DNA from: Massilia timonae CCUG 45783
Lineage (GTDB): Bacteria > Pseudomonadota > Gammaproteobacteria > Burkholderiales > Burkholderiaceae_D
Direction of reading: 5' to 3'
Assembly: GCF_000315425.1 (NCBI RefSeq)
Contig: NZ_JH992923.1
Coordinates: 578,554-642,553 of the forward strand
Length of the DNA stretch: 64,000 nucleotides
Part shown: one piece after another, positions 16,284 to 26,570 of the stretch
How positions within the stretch are numbered: the stretch's first letter is position 1
Layout: the number at the start of each line of letters is the position of its first letter
Translations under genes and position numbers: made by a program
The notes under the pieces: model-generated
What the model saw: only the letters and a program-made list of their open reading frames with translations
Told to the model about the DNA's origin: nothing
The model's database searches: none

Positions 16284-19200
16284 ATGAACTCGCCCCTTAG
16301 CCCTGCCGCCGGCGCTGCGCTGCGCGCCGTCACCCTGGACGATAAATACACCGTCGACAAGGGACAGATATTCCTGAGCGGCGTCCAGATGCTGGCGCGC
16401 CTGCCGATGCTGCAGAAGGCGCGCGACCTGCGTGCCGGGCTGAACACCGCCGGCTATGTCTCCGGCTACCGCGGCTCGCCCCTCGGCGGACTCGACCAGG
16501 CGCTGTGGAAGGCGAAGAAGCACCTGGAACAGCACGATGTCGTGTTCCAGCCCGGCCTGAACGAAGACCTCGCCGCAACCGCGGTATGGGGCACCCAGCA
16601 GGTGAACCTGTACGAAAGCGCAACCCGCGACGGCGTGTTCGGCATGTGGTACGGGAAGGGGCCGGGCGTCGACCGCTCGGCCGACGTCCTCAAGCACGCC
16701 AACTCGGCAGGCACGTCTCCCAAGGGCGGGGTGCTGATGCTGGTTGGCGACGACCATGCGGCCAAGTCCTCCACCGTGGCGCACCAGTCCGAACACCTGC
16801 TGGTTGCCTGCGGCATCCCGGTGCTGTATCCGTCCAGCGTGCAGGAGTTCCACGACTATGGCCTGCACGGCTGGGCGATGAGCCGGCATGCGGGCCTGTG
16901 GGTGGCGATGAAATGCGTCACCGATGTGGTCGAGTCCTCCGCCTCGGTGGAGATCGACACGGAAGGCCTGCAGATCGTGCTGCCCCCGGCGCCGGCGCTG
17001 GAAGGCGGGTTGGGCATCCGCTGGCCGGACGCGCCGCTCGAGCAGGAGGCGCGGCTGGTCGACCACAAGTGGTATGCGGCGCTCGACTACATCCGGGCCA
17101 ATCGCCTGAACCGGGTGGTGGTCGACGCACCAAGGGCCCGTTTCGGTATCGTCGCGGCCGGCAAGGCCTATCTCGACCTGCGCCAGGCGCTGGTCGACCT
17201 CGGCATCGACGATGACGCCTGCGCGCGCATCGGCATCCGCATCCTGAAGGTGGGCTGTGTCTGGCCCCTGCACGCCGATGACGTCCAGGAGTTCGCGTCG
17301 GGACTGCGCGAGATCCTGGTAGTGGAAGAAAAGCGCCAGGTGCTGGAATATGCGATCAAGGAGCAGCTGTACAACTGGCCGCACGCGGAGCGCCCGAGTG
17401 TCTACGGCAAGTTCGACGAGCGCGCCGGCGCCGGCGGGGAATGGTCGGCGCCGCGCGGGCAGTGGCTGCTGCCTGCCCGCTACGAACTGTCGCCGGCGCT
17501 GATCGCCAAGGCGATCGCGCGCCGTCTCGGCCAGGCCGAGCTGCCCGCCGACCTGCAGGCAGCCATCGATGCGCGCATCGCCATCATCGAGGCCAAGGAG
17601 CGAGAGGCGGCACGGCCGCGGGTGACGGCCGAGCGCAAGCCGTGGTTCTGTTCCGGCTGTCCGCACAATACCTCGACCCGGGTGCCGGAAGGCTCGCGCG
17701 CCCTGGCCGGCATCGGCTGCCATTACATGGCGCTGTGGATGGACCGGCGCACCGAGACCGTCAGCCAGATGGGGGGCGAGGGCGTCAGCTGGCTCGGGCA
17801 GATGCATTTCACCAGCGACCGCCACGTGTTCGTGAACCTGGGCGACGGCACCTACTTCCATTCCGGCCTGCTGGCGGTGCGCGCGGCGATCGCAGCCAAG
17901 GCGAGCGTCACCTACAAGATCCTGTATAACGACGCCGTCGCGATGACCGGCGGCCAGCCGGTGGACGGGACCCTGACGGTGGCCCAGATCGCCCAGCAGC
18001 TCACTGGCGAAGGCGCGCTGCGGGTGCTGGTGGTGAGCGACGAGCCGGAAAAGTATGCGGACCGCAGCGGATTGCCGGCCGCCGTCACGGTCCACCACCG
18101 CGACGAACTCGATGCACTGCAACTGGAACTGCGGGACACGGCCGGGGTGTCGGTGCTCATCTACGAGCAGACCTGCGCCACCGAGAAGCGCCGGCGCCGC
18201 AAGCGCGGCGAGGCCACCGATCCGCCGCGCCGCGCCTTCATCAACGCGGCGGTGTGCGAGGGCTGCGGAGACTGCTCGGTAGCGTCGAACTGCCTGTCGG
18301 TGGAGCCGCTGGAGACGCCGCTGGGCACCAAGCGCAAGATCAACCAGAGCTCCTGCAACAAGGACTTCTCCTGCGTGAACGGGTTCTGCCCGAGCTTCGT
18401 GACGGCAGAGGGGGCGCAGTTGCGCCGTCCGCAAGCCAAGGCCGTACCGGCAGCGGAAATTCCGGAGCCTACCCTGCCGGCCCTGGATGGCGTGTGCGGC
18501 ATCGTGGTCCCCGGCGTCGGCGGCACCGGCGTCGTCACGATCGGTTCCCTGCTCGGCATGGCGGCTCACCTGGAAGGCAAGGGCGTCAAGGTCCTCGACA
18601 TCACGGGGCTGGCCCAGAAGGGCGGTGCGGTGCTCAGCCACATCCAGATCGCCGCGAAGACAAGCCTGATCCATGCGACGCGGGTGCCTACCGGCGACGC
18701 GGCGGTGCTGATCGGCTGCGATGCGATCGTCGCCGCGTCGCTGGACGCACTGTCGCGGGTCCGGCGCGGCCGCACCCGCGCGGTGGTGAACAGCGCCGCC
18801 GTGCCGTCCGCGGCCTTCCTGTCGAACCCCGACTGGCGCTTCCCCGGCGCCAGCGCGGAAGCGGACCTGCGTGCGAGCGTGGGCGATGCCTGCGAGTTCG
18901 TCGATGCGAACGCGCTCGCCACCCGCCTGTTCGGCGACACGATCTTCGCCAACCCGCTGCTGCTCGGCTATGCCTGGCAAAAGGGCTGGATTCCGCTCGG
19001 GCGCCAGGCGCTGCTGCGCGCCATCGAGCTCAATGGAGTGGCGGTCGAGAAGAACCAGCGCGCGTTCGAGATGGGCCGCCTGGCGGCCCACGATCCGTCA
19101 GCACTTGCAGAGAGCCGCAGGGCGCAGGAGACGGGCGCGGTCGTGGTGGACATGCCCGTGACGCTGGAGCGCCTGGTCGAAGAGCGCGCCCGGCTCTTGC

Positions 19201-19829
19201 GCAGCTATGGAGGCGAGGCCTATGCGCAGCGCTACCGGGCCGCGGTGGCGCGCCTGCGCGCTGTCGAAGCGGATCTTCCCAGGCAGCGCCGCCAGCCGCT
19301 GACCGAGGCGGTGGCGCGCAATCTCGCCAAGCTGATGGCCTACAAGGACGAGTACGAAGTGGCGCGCCTGCACAGCGCGCCCGAGTTCCTGGCAGCCTTG
19401 CGTGCGCAGTTCGAAGGCGAGCCGGGCAAGGATTACACGCTGAACTTCCACCTGGCGCCACCGCTGCTGGCACGGCCCGGCGCGGACGGACGGCCGGCCA
19501 AGCGCCGCTTCGGCTCATGGATGATGCCGGTGTTTCACCTGCTGGCGCGCATGCGCTGGCTGCGCGGGACCGCGTTGGACCCGTTCGGCATGAGTGCCGA
19601 ACGGCGTCGCGAGCGCCAACTGGTCGAGGACTATTTTGCCCTGGTTGCCCTGTTCTGCGAAACGCTCACGGACGAGCGCATGGAGACGGCGCTCGCGTTG
19701 GCGTGGCTTCCGGAAAAGATTCGCGGCTACGGCCACGTGAAGGAAAAGGCCATGGACATGGCCGACGAGAGGCGTGCGCAGCTGATGGCACAGTATGGCG
19801 CGCCCGTATCCCAACGACAAAAAGCCTGA
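16284..19829 (+). CDS. Fused indolepyruvate/2-oxoacid:ferredoxin oxidoreductase (IorA-IorB type)
   Basis: An 1181-residue fusion of the large and small subunits of indolepyruvate-type ferredoxin oxidoreductase. The N-terminal pyrimidine-binding domain starts near residue 20. A Cys motif ([10 protein letters not shown]456/C459) precedes the ThDP domain with its GDG motif ([13 protein letters not shown]). A second Fe-S cluster region starts near C658 ([13 protein letters not shown]). The gamma-type domain begins around [16 protein letters not shown]. It would oxidatively decarboxylate a 2-oxoacid to acyl-CoA. It ends 11 bp before etfB, so its electrons may link to the Etf system. The length is typical of the fused proteobacterial form. 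Confidence 0.88.
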   Translation: MNSPLSPAAGAALRAVTLDDKYTVDKGQIFLSGVQMLARLPMLQKARDLRAGLNTAGYVSGYRGSPLGGLDQALWKAKKHLEQHDVVFQPGLNEDLAATAVWGTQQVNLYESATRDGVFGMWYGKGPGVDRSADVLKHANSAGTSPKGGVLMLVGDDHAAKSSTVAHQSEHLLVACGIPVLYPSSVQEFHDYGLHGWAMSRHAGLWVAMKCVTDVVESSASVEIDTEGLQIVLPPAPALEGGLGIRWPDAPLEQEARLVDHKWYAALDYIRANRLNRVVVDAPRARFGIVAAGKAYLDLRQALVDLGIDDDACARIGIRILKVGCVWPLHADDVQEFASGLREILVVEEKRQVLEYAIKEQLYNWPHAERPSVYGKFDERAGAGGEWSAPRGQWLLPARYELSPALIAKAIARRLGQAELPADLQAAIDARIAIIEAKEREAARPRVTAERKPWFCSGCPHNTSTRVPEGSRALAGIGCHYMALWMDRRTETVSQMGGEGVSWLGQMHFTSDRHVFVNLGDGTYFHSGLLAVRAAIAAKASVTYKILYNDAVAMTGGQPVDGTLTVAQIAQQLTGEGALRVLVVSDEPEKYADRSGLPAAVTVHHRDELDALQLELRDTAGVSVLIYEQTCATEKRRRRKRGEATDPPRRAFINAAVCEGCGDCSVASNCLSVEPLETPLGTKRKINQSSCNKDFSCVNGFCPSFVTAEGAQLRRPQAKAVPAAEIPEPTLPALDGVCGIVVPGVGGTGVVTIGSLLGMAAHLEGKGVKVLDITGLAQKGGAVLSHIQIAAKTSLIHATRVPTGDAAVLIGCDAIVAASLDALSRVRRGRTRAVVNSAAVPSAAFLSNPDWRFPGASAEADLRASVGDACEFVDANALATRLFGDTIFANPLLLGYAWQKGWIPLGRQALLRAIELNGVAVEKNQRAFEMGRLAAHDPSALAESRRAQETGAVVVDMPVTLERLVEERARLLRSYGGEAYAQRYRAAVARLRAVEADLPRQRRQPLTEAVARNLAKLMAYKDEYEVARLHSAPEFLAALRAQFEGEPGKDYTLNFHLAPPLLARPGADGRPAKRRFGSWMMPVFHLLARMRWLRGTALDPFGMSAERRRERQLVEDYFALVALFCETLTDERMETALALAWLPEKIRGYGHVKEKAMDMADERRAQLMAQYGAPVSQRQKA

Positions 19830-19840
19830 AGGAGAACTGC

Positions 19841-20590
19841 ATGAAAATACTGGTACCCGTCAAACGCGTGGTCGATTACAACGTCAAGGTCCGCGTCAAA
19901 TCCGACGGCAGCGGCGTGGATATCGCCAATGTCAAAATGTCGATGAACCCGTTCGACGAGATCGCGCTGGAAGAAGCCGTGCGCCTGAAGGAATCCGGCA
20001 AGGTCACCGAAGTGGTCGCCGTGTCGGTGGGCGTGGCCCAGTGCCAGGAAACTCTGCGTACCGGCATGGCGATCGGCGCCGACCGCGGCATCCTGGTCGA
20101 AACCAGTGTCGAGACCGAGCCGCTGGCCGTGGCCAAGATCATGAAGGCGCTGGCCGACAAGGAACAGCCGCAACTGATCATCCTGGGCAAGCAGGCGATC
20201 GACGACGATTCGAACCAGACCGGCCAGATGCTGGCTGCGCTGCTGGGCTGGCCGCAAGCCACCTTCGCATCGAAAGTGGTGCTGGAAGACGGTAAGGTGA
20301 CCGTGACCCGCGAAGTGGACGGCGGCCTGGAAACGGTGCAGCTCACCCTGCCGGCCATCATCACCACCGACCTGCGCCTGAACGAGCCGCGCTACGTGAC
20401 GCTGCCGAACATTATGAAGGCCAAGAAGAAGCCGCTGGAAACCGTCAAGCCGGAAGACCTGGGCGTCGACGTGACCCCGCGCCTGAAGACCCTGAAAGTG
20501 ACCGAGCCGGCCAAGCGTTCGGCCGGCGTCAAGGTGCCGGACGTGGCGACCCTGGTGCAGAAGCTGCGCCTTGAGGCCAAAGTCATCTAA
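19841..20590 (+). CDS. etfB: Electron transfer flavoprotein beta subunit
   Basis: A 249-residue EtfB. The sequence starts [20 protein letters not shown] and has the family signature around the AMP site ([21 protein letters not shown]). Together with EtfA it accepts electrons from acyl-CoA dehydrogenases and delivers them to ETF:ubiquinone oxidoreductase. The frame is open far upstream inside the IOR gene, but ATG 19841 follows an AAGGAGAA site with ideal spacing. The gap to etfA is 19 bp. Its presence beside four ACAD genes suggests a dedicated Etf. Confidence 0.96.
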   Translation: MKILVPVKRVVDYNVKVRVKSDGSGVDIANVKMSMNPFDEIALEEAVRLKESGKVTEVVAVSVGVAQCQETLRTGMAIGADRGILVETSVETEPLAVAKIMKALADKEQPQLIILGKQAIDDDSNQTGQMLAALLGWPQATFASKVVLEDGKVTVTREVDGGLETVQLTLPAIITTDLRLNEPRYVTLPNIMKAKKKPLETVKPEDLGVDVTPRLKTLKVTEPAKRSAGVKVPDVATLVQKLRLEAKVI

Positions 20591-20609
20591 TCATACTTAG
20601 GAAAAGAAC

Positions 20610-21551
<942 letters not shown>

Positions 21552-21602
21552 GCCCGTGGCCGGTGGTGCAGTGCCGACCCATCGGCGTTCCCGGAATACG
21601 CC

Positions 21603-22334
21603 ATGACTGCAAGCACTCCATCCACCGATCCATCTCCGGCCGAAGAGCGTCAAGTACACATCCACCTACGCAAGATCCCGCTGCTGGCGGGGCTGTCGGG
21701 CGAGGAAATCATCCTGGTGAAGCAGGAAATCCGCATCCGCCAGTACGGCAAGCGCGACATCGTGCTGCAAAAAGGCGGGCATGGGGATGGCCTGCTGTTC
21801 CTGCTCTCGGGGCAGCTGCAGGTGGTGAACGTAACCGAGGACGGGCGGGCGATTGGCCTGCGCATGCTGGCGCCGGGGGATTTCTTCGGTGAGATCGCGC
21901 TGATCAACAATTCCACCCGTACGGCATCGATCGTCGCGATGTCCGAGGCGCTGGTGGGCTTCCTGCCGGCGGCCACCGCGCTGCACTTGTTCTCGCACTC
22001 GCCGTCGGTGGCAATGGGGATGCTCCGGCACCTGGCCGAAAAGATCGAGCGTGACTCGGAGTTCCGATCCCTGCTGAGCATTAACAACACGGCCAAGCGC
22101 ATCTACACCTACCTGGTGCTGATGCAGAAGAACAAGCAGGACGACCCTGGCGCCCCGGCGGTGGTCGAGAACCTGCCGACCCACCAGGACATCGCCAACA
22201 TGATCAATACCAGCCGCGAGACCGTGACGCGCGCGCTGGCCGCGCTGGCCCAGCAGGGCATCGTGCAGAAGGATGCGAACCGGCTGATCATCATCAAGCC
22301 GGACGCATTGCAGAAGCTCGTCAAGGGCTCCTGA
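21603..22334 (+). CDS. Crp/Fnr-family transcriptional regulator
   Basis: A 243-residue regulator. Residues about 25-145 form the cyclic-nucleotide-binding beta roll with the phosphate-binding cassette [19 protein letters not shown] dimerisation helix and a C-terminal winged helix ([22 protein letters not shown]) follow. No N-terminal Cys cluster is present, so it is not an oxygen-sensing Fnr. It lies directly after etfA on the same strand and meets the extradiol dioxygenase gene tail to tail with 9 bp between stops. It may link the pathway to catabolite or energy status; its target sites are not evident. Confidence 0.9.
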   Translation: MTASTPSTDPSPAEERQVHIHLRKIPLLAGLSGEEIILVKQEIRIRQYGKRDIVLQKGGHGDGLLFLLSGQLQVVNVTEDGRAIGLRMLAPGDFFGEIALINNSTRTASIVAMSEALVGFLPAATALHLFSHSPSVAMGMLRHLAEKIERDSEFRSLLSINNTAKRIYTYLVLMQKNKQDDPGAPAVVENLPTHQDIANMINTSRETVTRALAALAQQGIVQKDANRLIIIKPDALQKLVKGS

Positions 22335-22343
22335 CGCGCGCGC

Positions 22344-23264
22344 TCAGCGCTCGAAGATCTCTTCCGGCGTGCGCACGCTGGTGCCGAGGATCGGCCCGAC
22401 CAGCTCATGTCCCCAGGTCGACAGCTTTTCCGGGTTCAGCTCGTAGCCGTCGTCGTGCCATGGCTCGAGCTCGGCGATGCACTCGATGGCAAAGCCGGAC
22501 GGCGTGAAGTGATAGAAGGACATATGCGGATCCTGGACGTGCTGGCCCAGGGTCATCATCATTTGCAGCCCCTTCTTGCGCACCAGGTCATAGGTTTCGC
22601 CGACGTCGCGCACCGAATTGACCGTGATGCCGACGTGCTGGACCCCGGCCTTGCCCGGCCCGAAACCGTAGGCGATGTCGTGGCTGGTGTGATTGTTGAG
22701 CTTGGCGCGGAAGAAGCCGGTCTTGCCCTTGCCGGCCCCGGCGCCGTAATAGCGCATGCCCATGATCCCGGTGAGGAAGTGTTCGAGTTCCGGCGTGTAT
22801 TCGGGGGTGATCACCACCACGTGGCCTACGCCGCGCTGGCCGCAGGCGAAACCGCCGTGCGGGCGGCCCGGCTGGAACGAGCGCGGCATCCATTTCTGGG
22901 CGTAGAACAGCTCGTGCTGGTAGCCGACCGGATCGCGGAAGCGCACCAGTTCCTTCACGCCGCGGCGCTCGCGCAGCGCCTCGTCCGCGACCGTCACTTC
23001 GATGCCGTGTTCGCGGAAGCGCTCGACGGCGGCCTGGAATTCCAGCTTGCCGCGGGCTTCCCAGCCGAGGTAGGCGAGGCGGTCGATCTTCCCCGGATGG
23101 AAAGCAATGCGATGGCGCCGGTCGTCCATCCTGAAGTACAGCGAGTCAAGATCGCCCTCGGGTGAGGCGCCGATCTGGAAGCCCATCACTTGCGGGCCGT
23201 ATTCGCGCCATGCATCCAGGTTCGCGGTTTCGAACCCGAGGTAGCCGATGCCGATGATGTCCAT
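22344..23264 (-). CDS. BphC-type extradiol ring-cleavage dioxygenase (VOC fold)
   Basis: A 306-residue type I extradiol dioxygenase built of two VOC modules. The iron ligands are all visible with BphC-like spacing: H148 (GVGHVVVIT), H210 (GVQHVGITV) and E261 (GFAIECI). The catalytic region also keeps H195 (NNHTSHDIAYG) and Y251. It should cleave a catechol ring next to the hydroxyls, for example a 2,3-dihydroxybiphenyl-like or HsaC-like substrate. The ribosome binding site AGGAGGAGGA lies 8 bp before the ATG. It is the last gene of the ferredoxin-SDR-dioxygenase operon on the minus strand. Confidence 0.92.
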   Translation of the reverse strand: MDIIGIGYLGFETANLDAWREYGPQVMGFQIGASPEGDLDSLYFRMDDRRHRIAFHPGKIDRLAYLGWEARGKLEFQAAVERFREHGIEVTVADEALRERRGVKELVRFRDPVGYQHELFYAQKWMPRSFQPGRPHGGFACGQRGVGHVVVITPEYTPELEHFLTGIMGMRYYGAGAGKGKTGFFRAKLNNHTSHDIAYGFGPGKAGVQHVGITVNSVRDVGETYDLVRKKGLQMMMTLGQHVQDPHMSFYHFTPSGFAIECIAELEPWHDDGYELNPEKLSTWGHELVGPILGTSVRTPEEIFER

Positions 23265-23308
23265 ATGTCTTCCTCCTCCTACTGTTGTTGTGTGATCGGT
23301 GCGCCGGA

Positions 23309-24067
23309 CTAGATGGCGAGCAGGCCGCCGTCGACCACCAGGTCGGAGCCGGTCATGAAGCGCGCTTCGTCGGATGCCACATACAGGGCGAGCGACACGA
23401 CTTCCTCCGGTTCGCCGGGGCGGTCCTGCAGGACGCCGTCGAGGATGATCCGGCGCGTGACCGGATTGTCGACGAAGGCGGCGGTGCCGGGCGTCCTGAC
23501 GAAGCCTGGACTGATGCTGACCGCGCGGATGCCGAGCGGCGCGCCTTCGACCGCCAGCTGCCGGGTGAAGGAAACGACGGCGCCCTTGGCGGCGCTGTGC
23601 GCGCTGATCCCGGCGGCTTTCGAGCCGCCCCATGCGGCGGTGGATGCGATGTTGATCACCACGCCGCCGCGCACCCCTAGGTGTCGCCATGCGTACTTGG
23701 TGGTGAAGAAAATGAGGTCGAGTTCGTTACGGATGGTGTAGTGCCAGTCCTCGATCGACATGTCGCCGACCCCGCCGAACTTCGCAGCCGAGGCATTGTT
23801 GTACAGGATGTCGATGCGGCCGAGTTCCTCCGCGCTTGACTCGACCCAGCGCCTTGCCTGTTCATGGTCGCCAAGATCCACCGGCGCATTGCCATGCAAC
23901 GTAAAGCCCTCGGCCGCCATCAGGCGCGCCGTCTCTTCGTGCGCGGCGCGATCGACATCGCAGCCGACCACGGTGGCGCCTTCGCGGGCGAACTGCAGGG
24001 CCGCGACGCGCCCCTGGCCGCCACCGGTGCCCGTAATCAGGGCAACTTTTCCAGCTAATCTATTCAT
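23309..24067 (-). CDS. SDR-family protein with His in place of the catalytic Tyr
   Basis: A 252-residue SDR with the cofactor motif TGTGGGQG, an NNAS segment, Ser142 and the catalytic-loop Lys161. Where the tetrad Tyr should be it has His157 (SAHSAAKG). The rest of the loop is normal, so this is a substitution rather than a frameshift. It could still act as a dehydrogenase with altered acid-base chemistry, for instance on a dihydrodiol feeding the neighbouring extradiol dioxygenase, or it could have another role. It lies between the ferredoxin and dioxygenase genes. Confidence 0.85.
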   Translation of the reverse strand: MNRLAGKVALITGTGGGQGRVAALQFAREGATVVGCDVDRAAHEETARLMAAEGFTLHGNAPVDLGDHEQARRWVESSAEELGRIDILYNNASAAKFGGVGDMSIEDWHYTIRNELDLIFFTTKYAWRHLGVRGGVVINIASTAAWGGSKAAGISAHSAAKGAVVSFTRQLAVEGAPLGIRAVSISPGFVRTPGTAAFVDNPVTRRIILDGVLQDRPGEPEEVVSLALYVASDEARFMTGSDLVVDGGLLAI

Positions 24068-24173
24068 GGATCATCCCAGCAGGAAAACGGGCCACCCGCG
24101 CAGGCGCCGCATGCGGCGCGCGAGCGGGCCGCATGTCGGGCATACCCATGGCGTGGACCGCCAGGGTTGAGAT

Positions 24174-24389
24174 TCAGGCAGGCGCCTGGACCGCGATGGC
24201 TTCGGCCGGGCAGGCGGCGGCGCCTTCGCGCGCCGCTTCCAGCAGTTCGTCCGGCACCAGTTCGTTGTCGACATACACGATGCCGCCGGCGTCGAGCTTG
24301 TAGACTTCAGGGCAGAGGGCGGCGCAGAGGCCATAGCCGCAGCACTTGCTGCGTTCGATGATAACGCGGTGAAGCTGATGTTCGCTCAT
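24174..24389 (-). CDS. Small ferredoxin, P450 type, probably [3Fe-4S]
   Basis: A 71-residue ferredoxin. The cluster motif is C16-x2-Y19-x2-C22-x3-C26-P with a distant Cys60-Pro: the second Cys of a normal 4Fe-4S motif is Tyr. This is the pattern of CYP-associated ferredoxins that often carry a [3Fe-4S] cluster. The natural partners are the P450 at 9.2 kb and the FAD reductase at 30.3 kb. It is the first gene of the minus-strand operon with the SDR and extradiol dioxygenase. The 106 bp between it and the SDR hold nothing recognisable. Confidence 0.9.
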   Translation of the reverse strand: MSEHQLHRVIIERSKCCGYGLCAALCPEVYKLDAGGIVYVDNELVPDELLEAAREGAAACPAEAIAVQAPA

Positions 24390-24435
24390 GATTCGTCTCT
24401 TTAATAATTATCCGACCGCTGGGGTCTGTGAGACG

Positions 24436-24475
24436 ATTATGCACACAAATCGAAAATCTGTCACGTTTTGTGTGC
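24436..24475 (-). promoter_or_regulatory. Promoter and nested palindromes (site 4) of the ferredoxin operon
   Basis: On the minus strand GTGACA (24464-24459) and CATAAT (24441-24436) form a good sigma-70 pair with a 17-bp spacer. Over this lies the 27-bp motif at 24439-24465 (ATGCACACAA-N7-ATCTGTCACG on the + strand). A second, perfect 9-bp inverted repeat, GCACACAAA and TTTGTGTGC, spans 24441-24449 and 24467-24475. The two repeats share the left arm, suggesting two proteins or two binding modes here. Confidence 0.6.
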
Positions 24476-24481
24476 GAGTGA

Positions 24482-25270
24482 TTAGAACAGGATGTTGCCG
24501 GCTTTGGAGGCCAGCTTGCGCAGCAGCTCGCCGAGCTTTTCCACCCCGTCGCGGTCGTACTGCCCGCGGAAGGTGACGGCCGAGATGGCGTAGGCGATGG
24601 CGCCGCTGCGATCGTTCACCGGCGCCGCCACCGCCAGGATGCCGGCCGAGAAATAGCCGTCGTCGACAGACCAGCCGTTCTCGCGGGCGTCGGCCACCTG
24701 CTGCCGATAGTCCTCGAATGCGAGCGGGCGTGCCCAGCGCACCTTGTCGAAGGCGGCGCGCAGGCGCGTGTCGTCCAGGCCGAGCTGGGCGGCGAACAGG
24801 CGTCCGCTGGCGCCCATCAGCACCGGCAGGCGCTGGCCGATCGCCATGTCGATGCGCAGGTCCCCGGGACTCGTCTCTGCGCTGACCAGCACGATGCGGT
24901 CATTGCCCATGCGGCGCCACAAGGTGACCGTCACGTGGTGGGCCGCCGCGAACTCCTGCATCAGCGGCCGTACCACATCGAGGCGCTGGCCCTGGGTGAC
25001 CAGGTGCTCGACCAGCTTGGCCAGGCCCAGGCCGGTGGTATAGGTCTTGGACAGGGGATCGAAGTCGAGCATCTCCTCGGCGACGAGGGTGCGCAGCGTG
25101 TTGAAGCAGGTACTGGGGTTGATCTCCAGTTCGCGCGCGATGTCGGCCGCGCGCTCCGGGGAGCCGGAGGTCGTCAGGAAGCGCAGGATGCGGATCGCAT
25201 TGACGACCGGCTTGACCGTCACGCCGGTCGACGTGTCGGGACGCTCTTCGTTGCTGTTATCTACTGCCAT
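24482..25270 (-). CDS. IclR-family transcriptional regulator
   Basis: A 262-residue IclR protein. It has an N-terminal winged helix (RAADIARELEINPSTCFNTLRTLV) and a C-terminal ligand domain with the family's closing pattern (WSVDDGYFSAGILAVAAPVND). Such proteins sense aromatic acids or glyoxylate-type ligands and either activate or repress. It lies between the thiolase gene and the ferredoxin operon. Its own upstream region carries a perfect inverted repeat over the promoter, so autoregulation is likely. Confidence 0.92.
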   Translation of the reverse strand: MAVDNSNEERPDTSTGVTVKPVVNAIRILRFLTTSGSPERAADIARELEINPSTCFNTLRTLVAEEMLDFDPLSKTYTTGLGLAKLVEHLVTQGQRLDVVRPLMQEFAAAHHVTVTLWRRMGNDRIVLVSAETSPGDLRIDMAIGQRLPVLMGASGRLFAAQLGLDDTRLRAAFDKVRWARPLAFEDYRQQVADARENGWSVDDGYFSAGILAVAAPVNDRSGAIAYAISAVTFRGQYDRDGVEKLGELLRKLASKAGNILF

Positions 25271-25285
25271 GCGCGCTCCGGTAAG

Positions 25286-25357
25286 CGAAGGGCGAGCCCT
25301 TCGGCCACCAATCGCAATCTAAAATATCATTCTAAAGTTAGAATGGTTGAGCGGCAA
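25286..25357 (-). promoter_or_regulatory. IclR promoter with inverted repeats
   Basis: On the minus strand TTGCCG (25357-25352) and TAGAAT (25334-25329) are 17 bp apart. The -10 lies inside a perfect inverted repeat, CATTCTAA-AG-TTAGAATG, at 25328-25345, a likely IclR operator. A second perfect hairpin, CGAAGGGC-GA-GCCCTTCG at 25286-25303, lies in the leader just upstream of the ribosome binding site and could influence translation. Confidence 0.55.
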
Positions 25358-25376
25358 GGACGGCGCGCGTGGCGTG

Positions 25377-26570
25377 CTAGTCTTTTACCAGCAGCAGGCT
25401 GCCGGCCAGCGGCCCGCCGCCGGACGCCACCACCGAAGCGTGATGGGGCGCCACCTGGCGCGCGCCGCCGCGTCCCCAGAGTTGGGTGCAGGCCTCGTGG
25501 ACGTAGCCGAGCCCGTGGGTGCGCCCACCGGAGAGCTGGCCGCCGTTGGTATTGACCGGGATCTCGCCGCCGAGCGCAATGCGGTGCCCGCCCTCGACGA
25601 AGGGCCCGCTCTCGCCTCGCGGGCACAGGCGCAGGGCTTCCAGCCACATCATGGTCAGGATCGAGAAGCCGTCGTAGAGCTGCGCAGTGCCGACGTCGGC
25701 AGGCTTGATGTCGGTGCGCGCCCACATCATGTCGGCCGCATCGCGCGTGGCCATCGCGGTCAGGTCGATCTGGTCCCAGGACCATGGCTGGTGCAGGGCG
25801 GCGCCGATCGCCTCGATGCGGATCGGCGGGTTGGGGCCGTGCGCCGCCGCGTCGGCGCGCGACAGGATGATGGCGGTGGAGGCGTCGCAATGCACGTCGC
25901 AGTCGAGCATGCGCAGCGGGGTCGAGATCATGCGCGAGGCCATGTACTCGTCCATCGACAGCGGGGTGCGGAACACGGCCTTCGGATTGAGTACGGCATT
26001 GGCGCGGCAGGTGAGGGCGATCTGGGCCAGCTGTTCCGGCGTGGTGCCGTACTCGTGGAAGTGGCGCTGCGCATACATCGCCATCAGGTTGGCCCCCGAG
26101 AGCACGTTGAAGGGGGTGTACCACTGCCAGAAAAAGCTGTTGTCGCGGCCGACCGTCTTGTTGGTGAGCGCGCTGGCGCCCTTGTCGGTCTGGCGCCGGG
26201 TCGCTTCGGTAATGGTGCGGAACACCAGCACATGGCGGCACAGCCCGGCCGCGATCGCCATCGCGCCGTTGATCACGCCGGCCAGCGGCCCCGGTCCTTC
26301 GTAGCCGCCCCCATACCAGTTGACCTTCAGGCCCAGGGTGCCGATGAGCGCATTCGGACCGACCGGGGAGAAAGCATCGCCATTGTTGTTGTCGCCGGGC
26401 CAGCACGACACGCCGTCGATGTCGTCGCGGCTCAGTCCCGCGTCCGCGATCGCTTCCAGGCAGGCGTCGAGCGTGAGCCGCATCGCGGACTTGCTGGACG
26501 GGCGCCCGACTTCGGACTGGCCGATGCCGCTGATTGCGACGTCTTTTTCGTAGATCCGGTCGAACATCAT
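25377..26570 (-). CDS. SCP-x-like thiolase/aldolase family protein
   Basis: A 397-residue thiolase-superfamily protein of the lipid-transfer (SCP-x/Ltp) type. The N-terminus (VAISGIGQSEVGRPSSKS) and the late HGLGYVHEACTQLWGRGG segment fit this branch. The classical CGSG nucleophile motif of degradative thiolases is not present. It overlaps a DUF35 gene by 4 bp. In steroid side-chain degradation the related Ltp2 works with a DUF35 domain protein as a retro-aldolase, so either thiolytic or aldolytic C-C cleavage is possible here. I chose ATG 26570 because of the ATGA overlap. Confidence 0.85.
   Translation of the reverse strand: MMFDRIYEKDVAISGIGQSEVGRPSSKSAMRLTLDACLEAIADAGLSRDDIDGVSCWPGDNNNGDAFSPVGPNALIGTLGLKVNWYGGGYEGPGPLAGVINGAMAIAAGLCRHVLVFRTITEATRRQTDKGASALTNKTVGRDNSFFWQWYTPFNVLSGANLMAMYAQRHFHEYGTTPEQLAQIALTCRANAVLNPKAVFRTPLSMDEYMASRMISTPLRMLDCDVHCDASTAIILSRADAAAHGPNPPIRIEAIGAALHQPWSWDQIDLTAMATRDAADMMWARTDIKPADVGTAQLYDGFSILTMMWLEALRLCPRGESGPFVEGGHRIALGGEIPVNTNGGQLSGGRTHGLGYVHEACTQLWGRGGARQVAPHHASVVASGGGPLAGSLLLVKD

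Noticed and set aside
21603..22334. The Crp/Fnr protein as regulator of the 27-bp palindromes
   Set aside because: The half-sites (TTGAACAGAA) do not resemble TGTGA or TTGAT boxes, and the 27-bp span is longer than the 14-22 bp sites of this family.
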